Notes: a model not told the origin generated them from the letters alone. A DNA stretch of 64,000 nt from Arthrobacter burdickii (GCF_030433645.1 NZ_JAROCG010000001.1:2480001-2544000), one strand, 5' to 3'. Positions 44,798 through 53,931 are shown, counted from the stretch's first letter. Translations and numbers: made by a program.

Positions 44798-45829
44798 ATG
44801 ACACTGGACGGGCAGCACGAGGTACAAGGTCACGAAGAGGGCCGCGGGCCAGCCGGCAGCACGATGCGCGCAGTCGTGCAGGACCGCTATGGCACGGCCG
44901 AGGTCTTGAAAATTCAACAGATCCCCCGACCGACGCCCGCCGAGGATGAGGTGCTGATCCGGGTGCACGCGGCTGGTCTGGACCGGGGAACGGAGCACTT
45001 GATGACCGGCAAGCCCTACCTGATGCGCCTCGGCGTAGGAGTGCGGCGGCCCAAAAATCCTGTAGTGGGTGTAGATGTCGCAGGAACGGTTACTGAAGTC
45101 GGCGCGTCGGTGACCCGATTCCAGGTAGGCGATGAAGTATTCGGCGTCAGCAAAGGATCCTTCGCGGAGTCCGCAGTGGCCCGTGAACACCGACTCGCCC
45201 GCAAGCCCGCCAACACAGCCTTCAAGCAGGCTGCTGTGGTTCCGACATCGGCGCTCACCGCACTCCACGCCCTGCGCGACGCCGGCCGTATCCAGCAGGG
45301 ACAGAAGGTGCTGATCATCGGCGCTTCCGGTGGTGTCGGCAGCTATGCAGTACAACTGGCCGCGGCGTTCGGTGCTGAAACCACCGGCGTCTGCAGCCCA
45401 GCCAAACTCGACCTCGTGCGCGCCCTCGGCGCCGGCCACGTGATCGACTACACCCGTGATGACTTCGCTGATGGCGCCTCCCGCTACGACCTGATTATCG
45501 ACACCGGAGGAAATCCGGGACTCTCCCGGCTTCGCCGCGCGCTCACGCCCCGCGGTACCGCCGTTCTCGTCGGTGGTGAGGGAGGCGGCGACTGGACAGG
45601 GATGGGCCGGCAGGTGCGGGCCATGATGCTGTCACCATTCATCAGGCAGCGCCTGGTCATGTTCTTCTCCACACCGCGCGCCAGCGACCTGCAGGTGCTC
45701 GCCAGCCTCCTCGAGGCCGGCACCATAGCGGCAAGCATCGGCAGCACCTACCCGCTCGAACAGGTCCCGGACGCCATGCGCCACCTCCAGTCCGGGCAAA
45801 CGCGCGGAAAAACCGCCATCACAATCTAG
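44798..45829 (+). CDS. Zinc-independent NADPH:quinone oxidoreductase (MDR family)
   Basis: 343 residues. GroES-like N-terminal domain with MRAVVQDRYGTAEVLKIQ and the Rossmann motif VLIIGASGGVGSYAVQLAAA (~residue 172). No zinc-binding Cys set, so it belongs to the quinone-oxidoreductase branch; likely detoxifies quinones or reactive enals with NADPH. ATG 44798 follows GAGAGAGCAACAG. Next gene is DUF4386 on the same strand; divergent from TetR 44010. Paralogue of 47453. Confidence 0.92.
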   Translation: MTLDGQHEVQGHEEGRGPAGSTMRAVVQDRYGTAEVLKIQQIPRPTPAEDEVLIRVHAAGLDRGTEHLMTGKPYLMRLGVGVRRPKNPVVGVDVAGTVTEVGASVTRFQVGDEVFGVSKGSFAESAVAREHRLARKPANTAFKQAAVVPTSALTALHALRDAGRIQQGQKVLIIGASGGVGSYAVQLAAAFGAETTGVCSPAKLDLVRALGAGHVIDYTRDDFADGASRYDLIIDTGGNPGLSRLRRALTPRGTAVLVGGEGGGDWTGMGRQVRAMMLSPFIRQRLVMFFSTPRASDLQVLASLLEAGTIAASIGSTYPLEQVPDAMRHLQSGQTRGKTAITI

Positions 45830-45872
45830 CGCCTGCGTTGCCCCACTCCAATCCTCGGAAAGAAGAAACACC

Positions 45873-46622
45873 ATGTCCGTCCTGAAGCAGCATGAATCGC
45901 CCCGGCAGGTACCCGTACAGCGGGTCCCCGGCTCCCTGCGCAGGCCCAGTCTGATCGCGGGAACCGCGCTCTTTCTCATGATCGTGTTTTCCATTTACGG
46001 TGTCTTCGGGCCCGTTGGCAAGCTTGTGACGCCCGGCGACGCATCGAAAACCGCGGTGGATGTCGCCGCCTCCGAAACCTTGTTTCGCTCAGGCATCGCC
46101 AGCCTGATCATCGTGGTCATTCTGGACGTCATCGTGGCAGCTGCACTCTTCGAAGTGTTCGCCTCGGTGAACCGGGCCGTTTCCATGACCGCGGCATGGT
46201 TCAGGCTTGCCTACGCGGCGGTCTTCCTGGTGGCCATCGGTCAGCTCCTGGAAGTACCGGCCTTGGAAGGAAACGGGGAGCGGATGCTGCTCGCGGTCCA
46301 GGCGTTCAACCAGATCTGGGACATCGGTCTGGCTCTCTTCGCCGTGCATCTGCTGCTGATCGGTTACCTTGCGTATCAGTCCGGGTTCATGGCGAAAGTC
46401 TTCGGGGTTCTCCTCGTGATCGCCGGGCTCGGCTACCTGACCGACGCCTTCGGTGCTGTGCTGGTCCCAGACCTCTCGATCGGGCTCGCCCAATTCGTCT
46501 TCATGGGCGAAGTCGCGCTCAGCTTCTGGCTACTCATCAAAGGTCGCCGGACCACCCCGGGCTCGATCATCCAGGATCAGCCATCCATGGAAGGAACCGG
46601 CCCACGTAGCCCCGATGTCTGA
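45873..46622 (+). CDS. DUF4386 membrane protein
   Basis: 249 residues with six helices. RPSLIAGTALFLMIVFSIYG near the N-terminus, LDVIVAAALFEVFASVNRAV, and GYLAYQSGFMAKVFGVLLVI near residue 170 give a clear family match. It follows the quinone oxidoreductase gene (44 bp) and is probably cotranscribed under TetR 44010. Convergent with TetR 46639. Confidence 0.92.
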   Translation: MSVLKQHESPRQVPVQRVPGSLRRPSLIAGTALFLMIVFSIYGVFGPVGKLVTPGDASKTAVDVAASETLFRSGIASLIIVVILDVIVAAALFEVFASVNRAVSMTAAWFRLAYAAVFLVAIGQLLEVPALEGNGERMLLAVQAFNQIWDIGLALFAVHLLLIGYLAYQSGFMAKVFGVLLVIAGLGYLTDAFGAVLVPDLSIGLAQFVFMGEVALSFWLLIKGRRTTPGSIIQDQPSMEGTGPRSPDV

Positions 46623-46638
46623 CAAGCACCCCGGCAAC

Positions 46639-47370
46639 TCAACCCTCCTTGGCCGCGTGGGCAGCCTCGATACCGTCAAGGATGACCTGAAGCCCGAACC
46701 GGAACTCGTTCCCGAACGCATATCCGGGTTGCAGGATGTAGGCAGCCGCGATTTCGGCCAGATTCGGGAAGGCGTGCGACATCATCTGCTGCTGCGCCAG
46801 AACGTCCTCCGTCGCCTCCGTTATGCCACCGGCCTCGTCGAGTGGCAGGGCGGCCTCCTGCAGGGCGAATCCATCGACGTAGCTGTCGAGCAGGGACATC
46901 GCATGACCGGCCATGGCCGGAGAGAAGCCCGCGGTGCGCAGGCATCCGATCGTGGCATCAAGATGTCTCAAAGTCGCAGCCCCTGGCGTGGACCGCATCA
47001 GCGCGATGGCCCAGGGATGCCGGGCGAGGACAGCGCGGGCGGACTCCGCACGCTCCCGCATCGCCGTCTTCCAATCCTCCCCGGGGGAGGGCAGGACGAT
47101 CTCGCTGAAGACGACGTCCACCATGCCGTCGATGAGGTCGTCCTTGTTCTTCACGTGATAGTAGAGCGACATCGCCTCGACACCGAGTTCCTGAGCGAGC
47201 TTGCGCATACTCAGCGACTCCAGCCCGCCGGCGTCGGCGAGGCCGACAGCCACCTGCACTGCCCGATCCCTGGTGACAGGCTCCCTCGGGGCGGCCTTCG
47301 TTCTCGCTGGTGCCACAGCATCTCCCGTCTCGGATAGCTCGTAGTCCGTGCAAATATTCACGCTACCCAT
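46639..47370 (-). CDS. TetR-family regulator (class-A TetR-like C-terminal domain)
   Basis: 243 residues. HTH: LSMRKLAQELGVEAMSLYYH (~53-72). Ligand domain: HAMSLLDSYVDGFALQEAAL (~162). The N-terminal 30 residues are polar and absent from the paralogue at 44010. Divergent from the gene at 47453, with a strong operator pair at 47377-47426, so it probably represses the whole downstream operon including an ABC transporter. Confidence 0.93.
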   Translation of the reverse strand: MGSVNICTDYELSETGDAVAPARTKAAPREPVTRDRAVQVAVGLADAGGLESLSMRKLAQELGVEAMSLYYHVKNKDDLIDGMVDVVFSEIVLPSPGEDWKTAMRERAESARAVLARHPWAIALMRSTPGAATLRHLDATIGCLRTAGFSPAMAGHAMSLLDSYVDGFALQEAALPLDEAGGITEATEDVLAQQQMMSHAFPNLAEIAAAYILQPGYAFGNEFRFGLQVILDGIEAAHAAKEG

Positions 47371-47376
47371 AGACCG

Positions 47377-47426
47377 TACCTTACGGCGTATGGTATCTTC
47401 AAATAGTTACCTTACACCGTTAGGTA
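47377..47426. promoter_or_regulatory. Double 19-bp operator between TetR 46639 and the oxidoreductase/ABC operon
   Basis: TACCTTACGGCGTATGGTA (47377-47395) and TACCTTACACCGTTAGGTA (47408-47426), each a near-perfect palindrome of form TACCTTAC-N3-GTAAGGTA; centres 31 bp apart. Confidence 0.88.
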
Positions 47427-47452
47427 ACGTCGACCGATCGAGGCGCAGAGCA

Positions 47453-48460
47453 ATGAGATCGAGCATCAGCCCAGCCAAAACGACTACCGCGATGAAAGCC
47501 GTGGTCCAGCACAGATACGGCAGCACTGAGGTGCTCAGCTTCCAGGACGTCGACAAGCCGACGGTGGGGGACGGCGAGGTGTTGGTGCGCATCCATGGCG
47601 CGTCCGTCAACCACGCGGACTGGGTCTATGCCAGCGGCCGCCCGCTGATCGCGCGGCTGGCCTTCGGTTTGCGCACACCAAGGAACACTGTGCGGGGCAA
47701 GGACATCGCGGGCCGGGTGGAGGCGGTAGGTGCCGGCGTCACCGACTTCCGTCCGGGTGACGAGGTGTACGGCGAAATCGAAGCTGGAGGCTTCGCCGAA
47801 TTCGCCACCGTCCCGGCTGATCTGCTGGCTTCGAAGCCGGCGAACCTGACCTTCGAGCAGGCCGCCACGGTTCCGCTCTCGGCCAGGACCGCTCTGCAGG
47901 GACTCAGGGGCGGCGGCACCATCCAGCCTGGCCAGAAAGTCCTGATCAATGGCGCCTCCGGCGGGGTGGGCACGTTCGCCATCCAGATTGCGAAGGCCTT
48001 CGGTGCGGAGGTGACCGGGGTATGCAGTGCGAGGAATGCCGAACCGGTCCGGGCGCTCGGCGCCGATCGCGTCATCGACTACACCCGGGAGAACTTCACA
48101 GAGAGCGGCCTGCAATATGACCTGATCTTCGACTCCATCGGAAACCACCCGCTGTCGGCACTCCGGAAGGCCCTCACCCGCGAGGGGACGCTCGTGCTCT
48201 CCAGTGGCACCGGCGGCCGCGTCCACGGGCCCATGGGACGTATTGTCCGGGCGCTTGTCCTGTCGAGGTTCATCCGCCAGGACCTGCGCACCGTTCCCGC
48301 GAAGCCGGGCAGGGAAAGCCTGGACATGTTGCGGGATCTCATCGAATCCGGCCGGGTCACCCCGGTCATCGACCGGACGTACCCGTTGAGCCAGGTACCC
48401 GAAGCGATCGACTACTTCGTCAAGGATCACGCCAGGGCAAAAATCGCCATCACCGTGTAA
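47453..48460 (+). CDS. NADPH:quinone oxidoreductase (MDR family)
   Basis: 335 residues; KAVVQHRYGSTEVLSFQDVD at the N-terminus, NGASGGVGTFAIQIAKAFGA near residue 165, DLIFDSIGNHPLSALRKAL near 225. Same subfamily as the gene at 44798. First gene of an operon of five (this, DUF4389, ABC ATPase, permease, DUF2306). ATG 47453 is chosen after the operators; the upstream in-frame sequence overlaps them. Confidence 0.93.
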   Translation: MRSSISPAKTTTAMKAVVQHRYGSTEVLSFQDVDKPTVGDGEVLVRIHGASVNHADWVYASGRPLIARLAFGLRTPRNTVRGKDIAGRVEAVGAGVTDFRPGDEVYGEIEAGGFAEFATVPADLLASKPANLTFEQAATVPLSARTALQGLRGGGTIQPGQKVLINGASGGVGTFAIQIAKAFGAEVTGVCSARNAEPVRALGADRVIDYTRENFTESGLQYDLIFDSIGNHPLSALRKALTREGTLVLSSGTGGRVHGPMGRIVRALVLSRFIRQDLRTVPAKPGRESLDMLRDLIESGRVTPVIDRTYPLSQVPEAIDYFVKDHARAKIAITV

Positions 48461-48535
48461 TGGCATCCGCCGCCGCTAGACCGGGGCGGCATCAGGTTCC
48501 ACCCGTTTCATCCTTCAAGAACCAGGACCAAGACC

Positions 48536-49462
48536 ATGAGCAGCACCCCGATCGACACGTTCGGCCCTTCCAGTCCGCCGCCCGAAAAAATGAGTGCACC
48601 TTACATGCTGGTGCTCGTCACCGGGGTCCTGCTGGGCGCAGGATCCCTGGCCGTCTTCGCGAACTCCGGCCCCGTGTTCGTGGGCCTCGCGCTGCTGGCT
48701 ACCGGGCTTGCGCTGATCATCCTCGGCGCCGCGGGCCTCGGCCGGGGACTGCTCTCCTCCTCCCACCCTGCGCACAATGGAAACGCAGGGGGAACGTATC
48801 CGGCACGGCTGGAAGGCCAGTTGGATGCGAACCTCTCGCGGTGGATGTGGCTCGTCAAATGGGTGCTGGCCATCCCTCACTACATCGTGCTCGCCATCCT
48901 CGGGATCGCCTTCGTGGTGGTCACTGTCGCCGCGGGGGTGATGATCCTGATCACCGGCCGCTACCCGGCGTCACTGTTCCAGTTCACGGTCGGGGTGATG
49001 CGCTGGAACTGGCGGGTGGCCTTCTACGCCAACGGGGTGCTGGGCACGGACGTCTACCCGCCGTTCACCCTCGCCCACACCGATTACCCGGCCACGTTCG
49101 AGGTGGACTATCCCGAGAAGCTGTCCCACTGGAAGGTCCTGGTGAAGTCCTGGCTCCTGGCCCTGCCGCACGTGCTCATCGTCGGGGTGCTTACCGGCAG
49201 CGTATGGGCGTCCTCGAATGATGGTGGCACCAATGGGATGTCTGTGCTGGGCCTGCTGGTGTTCATCACCGCGGTGATCCTGCTGTTCACTGGCGTCTAC
49301 CGTTTGGGGCTGTTCAACCTGATCATGGGCATCAACCGGTGGGTCTACCGGACCATCACCTACACCGCCCTGATGAGGGACGACTACCCGCCGTTCCGGC
49401 TGGACCAGGGCCCGCTCGACCCACCTGCACCACCCGCCCGAGCCCTGAGCGGGGCCATCTGA
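48536..49462 (+). CDS. DUF4389 membrane protein
   Basis: 308 residues with six helices. Two copies of the family pattern are visible: LVKWVLAIPHYIVLAILGIA with FQFTVGVMRWNWRVAFYANG, and LVKSWLLALPHVLIVGVLTG with FNLIMGINRWVYRTITYTAL. Each is followed by YPPF. Function unknown. Its stop overlaps the ABC ATPase start (TGATG), so it is likely a partner of that transporter. Confidence 0.9.
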   Translation: MSSTPIDTFGPSSPPPEKMSAPYMLVLVTGVLLGAGSLAVFANSGPVFVGLALLATGLALIILGAAGLGRGLLSSSHPAHNGNAGGTYPARLEGQLDANLSRWMWLVKWVLAIPHYIVLAILGIAFVVVTVAAGVMILITGRYPASLFQFTVGVMRWNWRVAFYANGVLGTDVYPPFTLAHTDYPATFEVDYPEKLSHWKVLVKSWLLALPHVLIVGVLTGSVWASSNDGGTNGMSVLGLLVFITAVILLFTGVYRLGLFNLIMGINRWVYRTITYTALMRDDYPPFRLDQGPLDPPAPPARALSGAI

Positions 49463-50166
49463 TGGACACATCCGTTCTCGCTGTCCGGAACCTCAGCAAG
49501 TCCTATGGGCGCGGTAGCGCGCGCTTCGATGCGCTCAAGGGCGTCACCCTGGAGATACAGGCAGGCGAATCCCTCGCAATCGTCGGCAAGAGCGGGTCCG
49601 GCAAATCAACCCTGATGCACCTGCTGGCCCTCCTCGATACACCCGACGGTGGCGCGCTGCTCGTCAAGGGCGCCGATGCGACAAAACTCAACGTCAGACA
49701 GGTCAACCGGCTGCGCAACGAGGACTTCGGTTTCGTGTTCCAGCAGTTCTTCCTCACCCCCAACGCCTCCGTCCTCGAGAACGTCGTGCTACCGCTGAAA
49801 ATCGCAGGAATCGGATCCCGGGAACGAAAGGCCCGCGGCATGGCGGTCCTCGAAAAGCTCGAACTCGCCGACAAGGCGAAGAACAAGGCCATCAACCTCT
49901 CGGGCGGGCAGAAGCAACGCGTCGTGATCGCCCGCGCCCTGGTGAACAACCCCGAAGTCATCTTCGCCGACGAGCCCACCGGCAACCTCGACACCGCCAC
50001 CGGCCGCCTGGTCGAGGACATCCTGTTCTCCCTCAACAGGGACCACGGCATCACCCTCGTGATCGTCACCCACGATACGGAGCTCGCCGCCCGGTGCGAC
50101 CGGCAAATGTTCATCCGCGACGGACGCGAAGTGGAATCCCTCCATAATCCACAGGACGCACCATGA
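49462..50166 (+). CDS. ABC transporter ATP-binding protein, MacB/LolD type
   Basis: 234 residues. Walker A GKSGSGKST (~41), Q-loop FQQF, signature LSGGQKQR (~145), Walker B VIFADEPTGNLD (~162-173), H-loop VTHD. This family powers mechanotransmission by MacB-type permeases or antimicrobial-peptide/lipoprotein export. Start overlaps DUF4389 and the stop overlaps the permease by 4 bp. Confidence 0.97.
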   Translation: MDTSVLAVRNLSKSYGRGSARFDALKGVTLEIQAGESLAIVGKSGSGKSTLMHLLALLDTPDGGALLVKGADATKLNVRQVNRLRNEDFGFVFQQFFLTPNASVLENVVLPLKIAGIGSRERKARGMAVLEKLELADKAKNKAINLSGGQKQRVVIARALVNNPEVIFADEPTGNLDTATGRLVEDILFSLNRDHGITLVIVTHDTELAARCDRQMFIRDGREVESLHNPQDAP

Positions 50167-51473
50167 GCTTCATCGACATCATCGGCACCGCGATCGGCAA
50201 CAGCCTTCGCAGCAGGCTCCGGACCACGCTCACCGTCATCGCCGTCTTCATCGGCGCCTTCACACTCACCATCACCAGTGCGATCGGCACCGGCATCTCC
50301 AGCTACATCGATACCCAGGTCGCTGCCTTCGGTGCCGCCGACGTCCTTTCCATCACCGTGACAGCCGAGGAAGAGGCCCCCGCGGAGGAAGGACCAGCAC
50401 CCTATGACCCGGATCAGGCAGTCGCCGCCGGAGGATTCGAAGGTGACGGCTCCGAATTCGCGACCGGGGTCCTCACCGCTGAGGACCTGACAGCCATCAA
50501 GGGTGTGGAAGGGATCCTCGACGTCAACCCGGTCCTGCAGGTCACCCCGCGCTATATCGAATACGCCGGCAACGGCAAGTTCGAACTGGCAGTCAATGCC
50601 AGCGCCGCCCTGAGCACCCCCGACCTGGCTGCCGGATCCCAACTGCAGGGCGAAAGCGCCGGAAACGGGAATCAGTTGTTGCTCGTCACCTCCGACTTGG
50701 ACGGCCTCGGGTTCCCCACCGCCGACGCCGCGGTGGGCGAGAGCGTGATCATAGGAATCGTCGACTACATGGGTGAGATGCACGAAGTCACGGCAACAGT
50801 GGCCGGCGTGCAGAACCAGTCCATCCTCACCGGCGGTGGTGGCGCGCTCAACCAGGCCCTCACCGACGAGCTCTACGACGTGCAGAACACGGGCAAGCCG
50901 GCGAACACCACCGAGGGCGCATTCCTTGCAATGGCGCACTTCGACGCGGCATCCAGCGAAGACGAAATCGACGCACTCCAGGCCGATCTCGCGGCGCAGG
51001 GCTACACCGCCGTCACTGTCGCCGACCAAATCGGCATCATTCAGACCGTCATCAGCGGGATCGTCGGCGTGCTCAACGCGTTCGCCGTGATCGCGCTGAT
51101 CGCCGCAGGATTCGGGATCATCAACACGTTGCTCATGAGCGTCCAGGAACGCACCCGCGAAATCGGGCTGATGAAAGCCATGGGCATGGGTGGCGGCCGG
51201 ATCTACGCACTGTTCAGCATCGAAGCCGTGTTCATCGGCTTCCTCGGCAGCGCCATCGGGGCGCTGGCCGCAATCGGTACGGGCGCGATCGCGAACAATT
51301 TCCTCGCAGGCACGGTGCTGGCAGACCTCGAAGGACTTCAGGTCCTGCGGTTCGCGCCACTACCGATGGCCGCCATCATCCTCCTGGTCATGCTCATCGC
51401 CTTCCTCGCCGGCACCCTTCCGGCACGACGGGCATCACGCCAGAACCCCATCGACGCCCTCAGGTACGAATAG
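50163..51473 (+). CDS. ABC transporter permease, MacB/FtsX type
   Basis: 436 residues. One N-terminal helix (~20-40), a long extracytoplasmic MacB-PCD domain (~45-300, acidic, alanine-rich), then three C-terminal helices (FtsX domain) including LLMSVQERTREIGLMKAMGM with the coupling motif near residue 330, and the ending LPARRASRQNPIDALRYE. Pairs with the ATPase at 49462; in a Gram-positive this type typically exports or expels membrane-active compounds, or transduces signals. Confidence 0.96.
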   Translation: MSFIDIIGTAIGNSLRSRLRTTLTVIAVFIGAFTLTITSAIGTGISSYIDTQVAAFGAADVLSITVTAEEEAPAEEGPAPYDPDQAVAAGGFEGDGSEFATGVLTAEDLTAIKGVEGILDVNPVLQVTPRYIEYAGNGKFELAVNASAALSTPDLAAGSQLQGESAGNGNQLLLVTSDLDGLGFPTADAAVGESVIIGIVDYMGEMHEVTATVAGVQNQSILTGGGGALNQALTDELYDVQNTGKPANTTEGAFLAMAHFDAASSEDEIDALQADLAAQGYTAVTVADQIGIIQTVISGIVGVLNAFAVIALIAAGFGIINTLLMSVQERTREIGLMKAMGMGGGRIYALFSIEAVFIGFLGSAIGALAAIGTGAIANNFLAGTVLADLEGLQVLRFAPLPMAAIILLVMLIAFLAGTLPARRASRQNPIDALRYE

Positions 51474-51509
51474 CGGCGCCGCCCCGACCTGTCGAACAAA
51501 GGATCCTCA

Positions 51510-52292
51510 GTGGAACCCACCAGAAAACCCGCAAAGGTACCGCTACGCCCTGCAAATACGCCGGCTGCAACCACGCCGGATCTGGGCCGACCTCCGAAAC
51601 TGGACCGGATGCACTGGGCCCGGTGGTTCGTCCCCGTCGGCCTGATCTTCCTCAGCCTCGTCCCCGTGATCGCTGGATCAAGCCGCCTGACCCAACTGGC
51701 CGGAGGTGGGATCACAGCCGAGAATGCGAGGTTCTTCGACTCGCCTGTCCCCGTACTGATCCACATTCCAACGGTCACCCTCTACCTGCTGCTCGGATCG
51801 TTCCAATTCGTTCCCTCACTGCGCCGAGGGAAGCGCGGCAGGACCAGCTGGCACCGCATGGCCGGACGCATCCTCGTCCCTGCCGGCCTGCTCGCTGCCC
51901 TGTCGGGTCTATGGATGGCGGTTTTCTATGACCTCCCACCCCTGGACGGGCCGCTTCTGCTGATCCTTAGGCTGATCTTCGGGTCGGCCATGGTCGCGAG
52001 CCTCAGCCTGGGGTTCCTCGCGGTCCGCCGTCACGATTACGTTCGGCACAGCGAGTGGATGACCCGCGCCTACGCCATCGGCATCGCTCAAGGGACCATC
52101 GTCGTGGTGACAATCCCCTGGATTGTCCTGGTCGGCCCGGTCACCGAACTGACCCGGGCCCTACTCATCGGAGCATCATGGGTGCTCAGCCTGGCGGTGG
52201 CCGAGTACGTCATCCACCGACGGGCCCAGACGTCGCCGCGAATCCCTCATGCTCCCGCCCTCCCTATCGAATCCGAACCGCAACCCCTCTAA
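51510..52292 (+). CDS. DUF2306 membrane protein
   Basis: 260 residues, seven helices. Histidines at HIPTVTLYLLLGSFQFVPSL, SWHRMAGRILVPAGLLAALS and RHSEWMTRAYAIGIAQGT are in the pattern of the DUF2306 family, which resembles haem-binding membrane proteins. GTG start at 51510. Last gene of the operon; a hairpin follows at 52329. Role inferred only by association with the redox enzyme and transporter. Confidence 0.85.
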   Translation: MEPTRKPAKVPLRPANTPAATTPDLGRPPKLDRMHWARWFVPVGLIFLSLVPVIAGSSRLTQLAGGGITAENARFFDSPVPVLIHIPTVTLYLLLGSFQFVPSLRRGKRGRTSWHRMAGRILVPAGLLAALSGLWMAVFYDLPPLDGPLLLILRLIFGSAMVASLSLGFLAVRRHDYVRHSEWMTRAYAIGIAQGTIVVVTIPWIVLVGPVTELTRALLIGASWVLSLAVAEYVIHRRAQTSPRIPHAPALPIESEPQPL

Positions 52293-52328
52293 AAGGGCCG
52301 AAATAGCCAAAGCGTCTGGGCGTCTCCA

Positions 52329-52347
52329 CTTCGGTCATGCACCGAAG
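52329..52347 (+). terminator. Hairpin after the DUF2306 gene
   Basis: Arms CTTCGGT and ACCGAAG around CATGC, 37 bp after the stop. Confidence 0.55.
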
Positions 52348-52521
52348 CTCCCACCCACGCCGACCCGCACGCTCAGCTCCGCCCGTCCCCTGCATGCCGG
52401 ACGAGCGCACAATCCATTCCCTATCCAGTGGAGGAGTTTCGAGGAAGGCCGGTCCGGCTACTTCATTTCCGGGGTGTAAGCTCCACGGCTACGGGTATAG
52501 AACGGCAAGGATTCAAGTGCT

Positions 52522-53226
52522 ATGAGTGCGTTTGAGAGCGTCCTGGTGGGGTCTGGTAGCGGTTCTGCCGGGCCTGGTTCGAAGGCGCGCGTCGGACCTC
52601 GTAGTGGGGCTGATCCGGCGCATCCGTTGATCGCGTCCCACGAGGCTGAGGTACGGTTGCGGGTTCTGAAGGCCGCCAGCGTGCTGCTCGACCGGCTCAG
52701 CTACGACGCGGTGACTATCGACGCGGTGGCGAGGGCGTCGGGGGTGGGCAAGTCGACGCTGTACCGGTACTGGCCCTCTCGCCAGTTGTTAGTGCTGGAA
52801 GCCTTCACCTACAAGACCAACCTGCTGACGAACGTCGAGGACACGGGTGACGTCGCACGGGACCTGCACGCCTACCTCGTGGCGCTGACGTACTGCCTCC
52901 ACGTCGGAGGTGCTGCCTCTACGGTGGCGAACCTTCTGGCCGAGGCGATCCGTAGCGAGGACTTCGCCGCGCAGTTCCGCCAGACCATGCTGCGGGAGCG
53001 GCGCCAGGGGTTTCTGGCGATCCTGCAACGGGGTCAGCGCCGCGGACAGGTTCGAGACGACGTCGACCTCGTAATGGTGATCGATGCGGTGTACGGATCG
53101 ATCCATCACCGTCTGGTCGCCACAGGTCAGGACATAGATGGTTCGTTCCTGCGGAACCTGACACGGTTCGCGATCGATGGTGCCGCTTCAGCTTCATACC
53201 TTGCGAGCTACCACGCCCAAGCCTGA
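52522..53226 (+). CDS. TetR-family regulator
   Basis: 234 residues. A Gly/Ser-rich N-terminal extension of ~40 residues, then VTIDAVARASGVGKSTLYRY (HTH ~66-85) and a TetR C-terminal bundle. The extension, and a start with no clear SD, leave a later start possible. Upstream of AhpD, NDH-2-like and oxidoreductase genes on the same strand; a wide inverted repeat at 53282-53308 is a likely target. Confidence 0.9.
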   Translation: MSAFESVLVGSGSGSAGPGSKARVGPRSGADPAHPLIASHEAEVRLRVLKAASVLLDRLSYDAVTIDAVARASGVGKSTLYRYWPSRQLLVLEAFTYKTNLLTNVEDTGDVARDLHAYLVALTYCLHVGGAASTVANLLAEAIRSEDFAAQFRQTMLRERRQGFLAILQRGQRRGQVRDDVDLVMVIDAVYGSIHHRLVATGQDIDGSFLRNLTRFAIDGAASASYLASYHAQA

Positions 53227-53281
53227 CTGGCGCATCGGCGCACTGCCCGACGTCCGAATGAGCTTCTCACCTATGGGCTCG

Positions 53282-53308
53282 TGGGACGATCGGTGCCATT
53301 TCGTCCCA
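53282..53308. promoter_or_regulatory. Inverted repeat before the AhpD-like gene
   Basis: TGGGACGA and TCGTCCCA separated by 11 bp, about 90 bp upstream of the ATG at 53397. Candidate TetR operator. Confidence 0.6.
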
Positions 53309-53396
53309 TTCCTTCGTCCGTCCCCTGGTCATGGCGGGATGGTGGAACCAGCGCAGGAACAGGCGCTGATCACCACTCACCGGAGGTACGAAGGCC

Positions 53397-53864
53397 ATGA
53401 TCACCAAGGAAAAGACCGCAAGGACGGATGTCGGCAGCAGGCATCCGCAGCTCTACCGGGCGATGCCCCCGGTCGCAAGGATGGCGGATGTGACCGCGCT
53501 CGAGGAGGGCTTGTCTCCGTTGCTGATCGAGCTCGTGAAGCTCCGCGCGTCCCAGCTCAACGGGTGCGCTTTCTGCCTGCGCGCCCACTCCCAGGATGCC
53601 CTCGCCAAGGGTGAGAGTCCCGTGCGGCTGAACGTTCTCTCCGCCTGGCGGGAGAGCGAGTACTTCGACGAACAGGAACGCTCCGCCCTGGCTCTCACCG
53701 AGTACCTCACCCTCATTCAGGACTCCCATCGCAACGCGGGCCTCTACGAATCGGCCACCGCGCACCTCACCTCCGGACAGGTGTCCGCCGTGACCTGGGT
53801 GGTACTGATCATCAATACCTACAACCGCATCGCCATCAGCGGCGCCTACCGCGTCGCCCCCTGA
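53397..53864 (+). CDS. AhpD-like carboxymuconolactone decarboxylase-family peroxidase
   Basis: 155 residues. Redox motif CAFCLRAH (~residues 57-64) complete with two Cys and the His, after LVKLRASQLNG; typical alkylhydroperoxidase AhpD-core protein. Likely reduces peroxides or acts as a redox partner. ATG behind GGAGGTACGAAGGCC. Followed within 70 bp by an NDH-2-like flavoprotein. Confidence 0.93.
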   Translation: MITKEKTARTDVGSRHPQLYRAMPPVARMADVTALEEGLSPLLIELVKLRASQLNGCAFCLRAHSQDALAKGESPVRLNVLSAWRESEYFDEQERSALALTEYLTLIQDSHRNAGLYESATAHLTSGQVSAVTWVVLIINTYNRIAISGAYRVAP

Positions 53865-53931
53865 CACTTCTGTCCGGGCTCACGTACCACCACCCAAGCA
53901 GTACCAAGAGAAAGTTTGGAGGCGCATTCAC

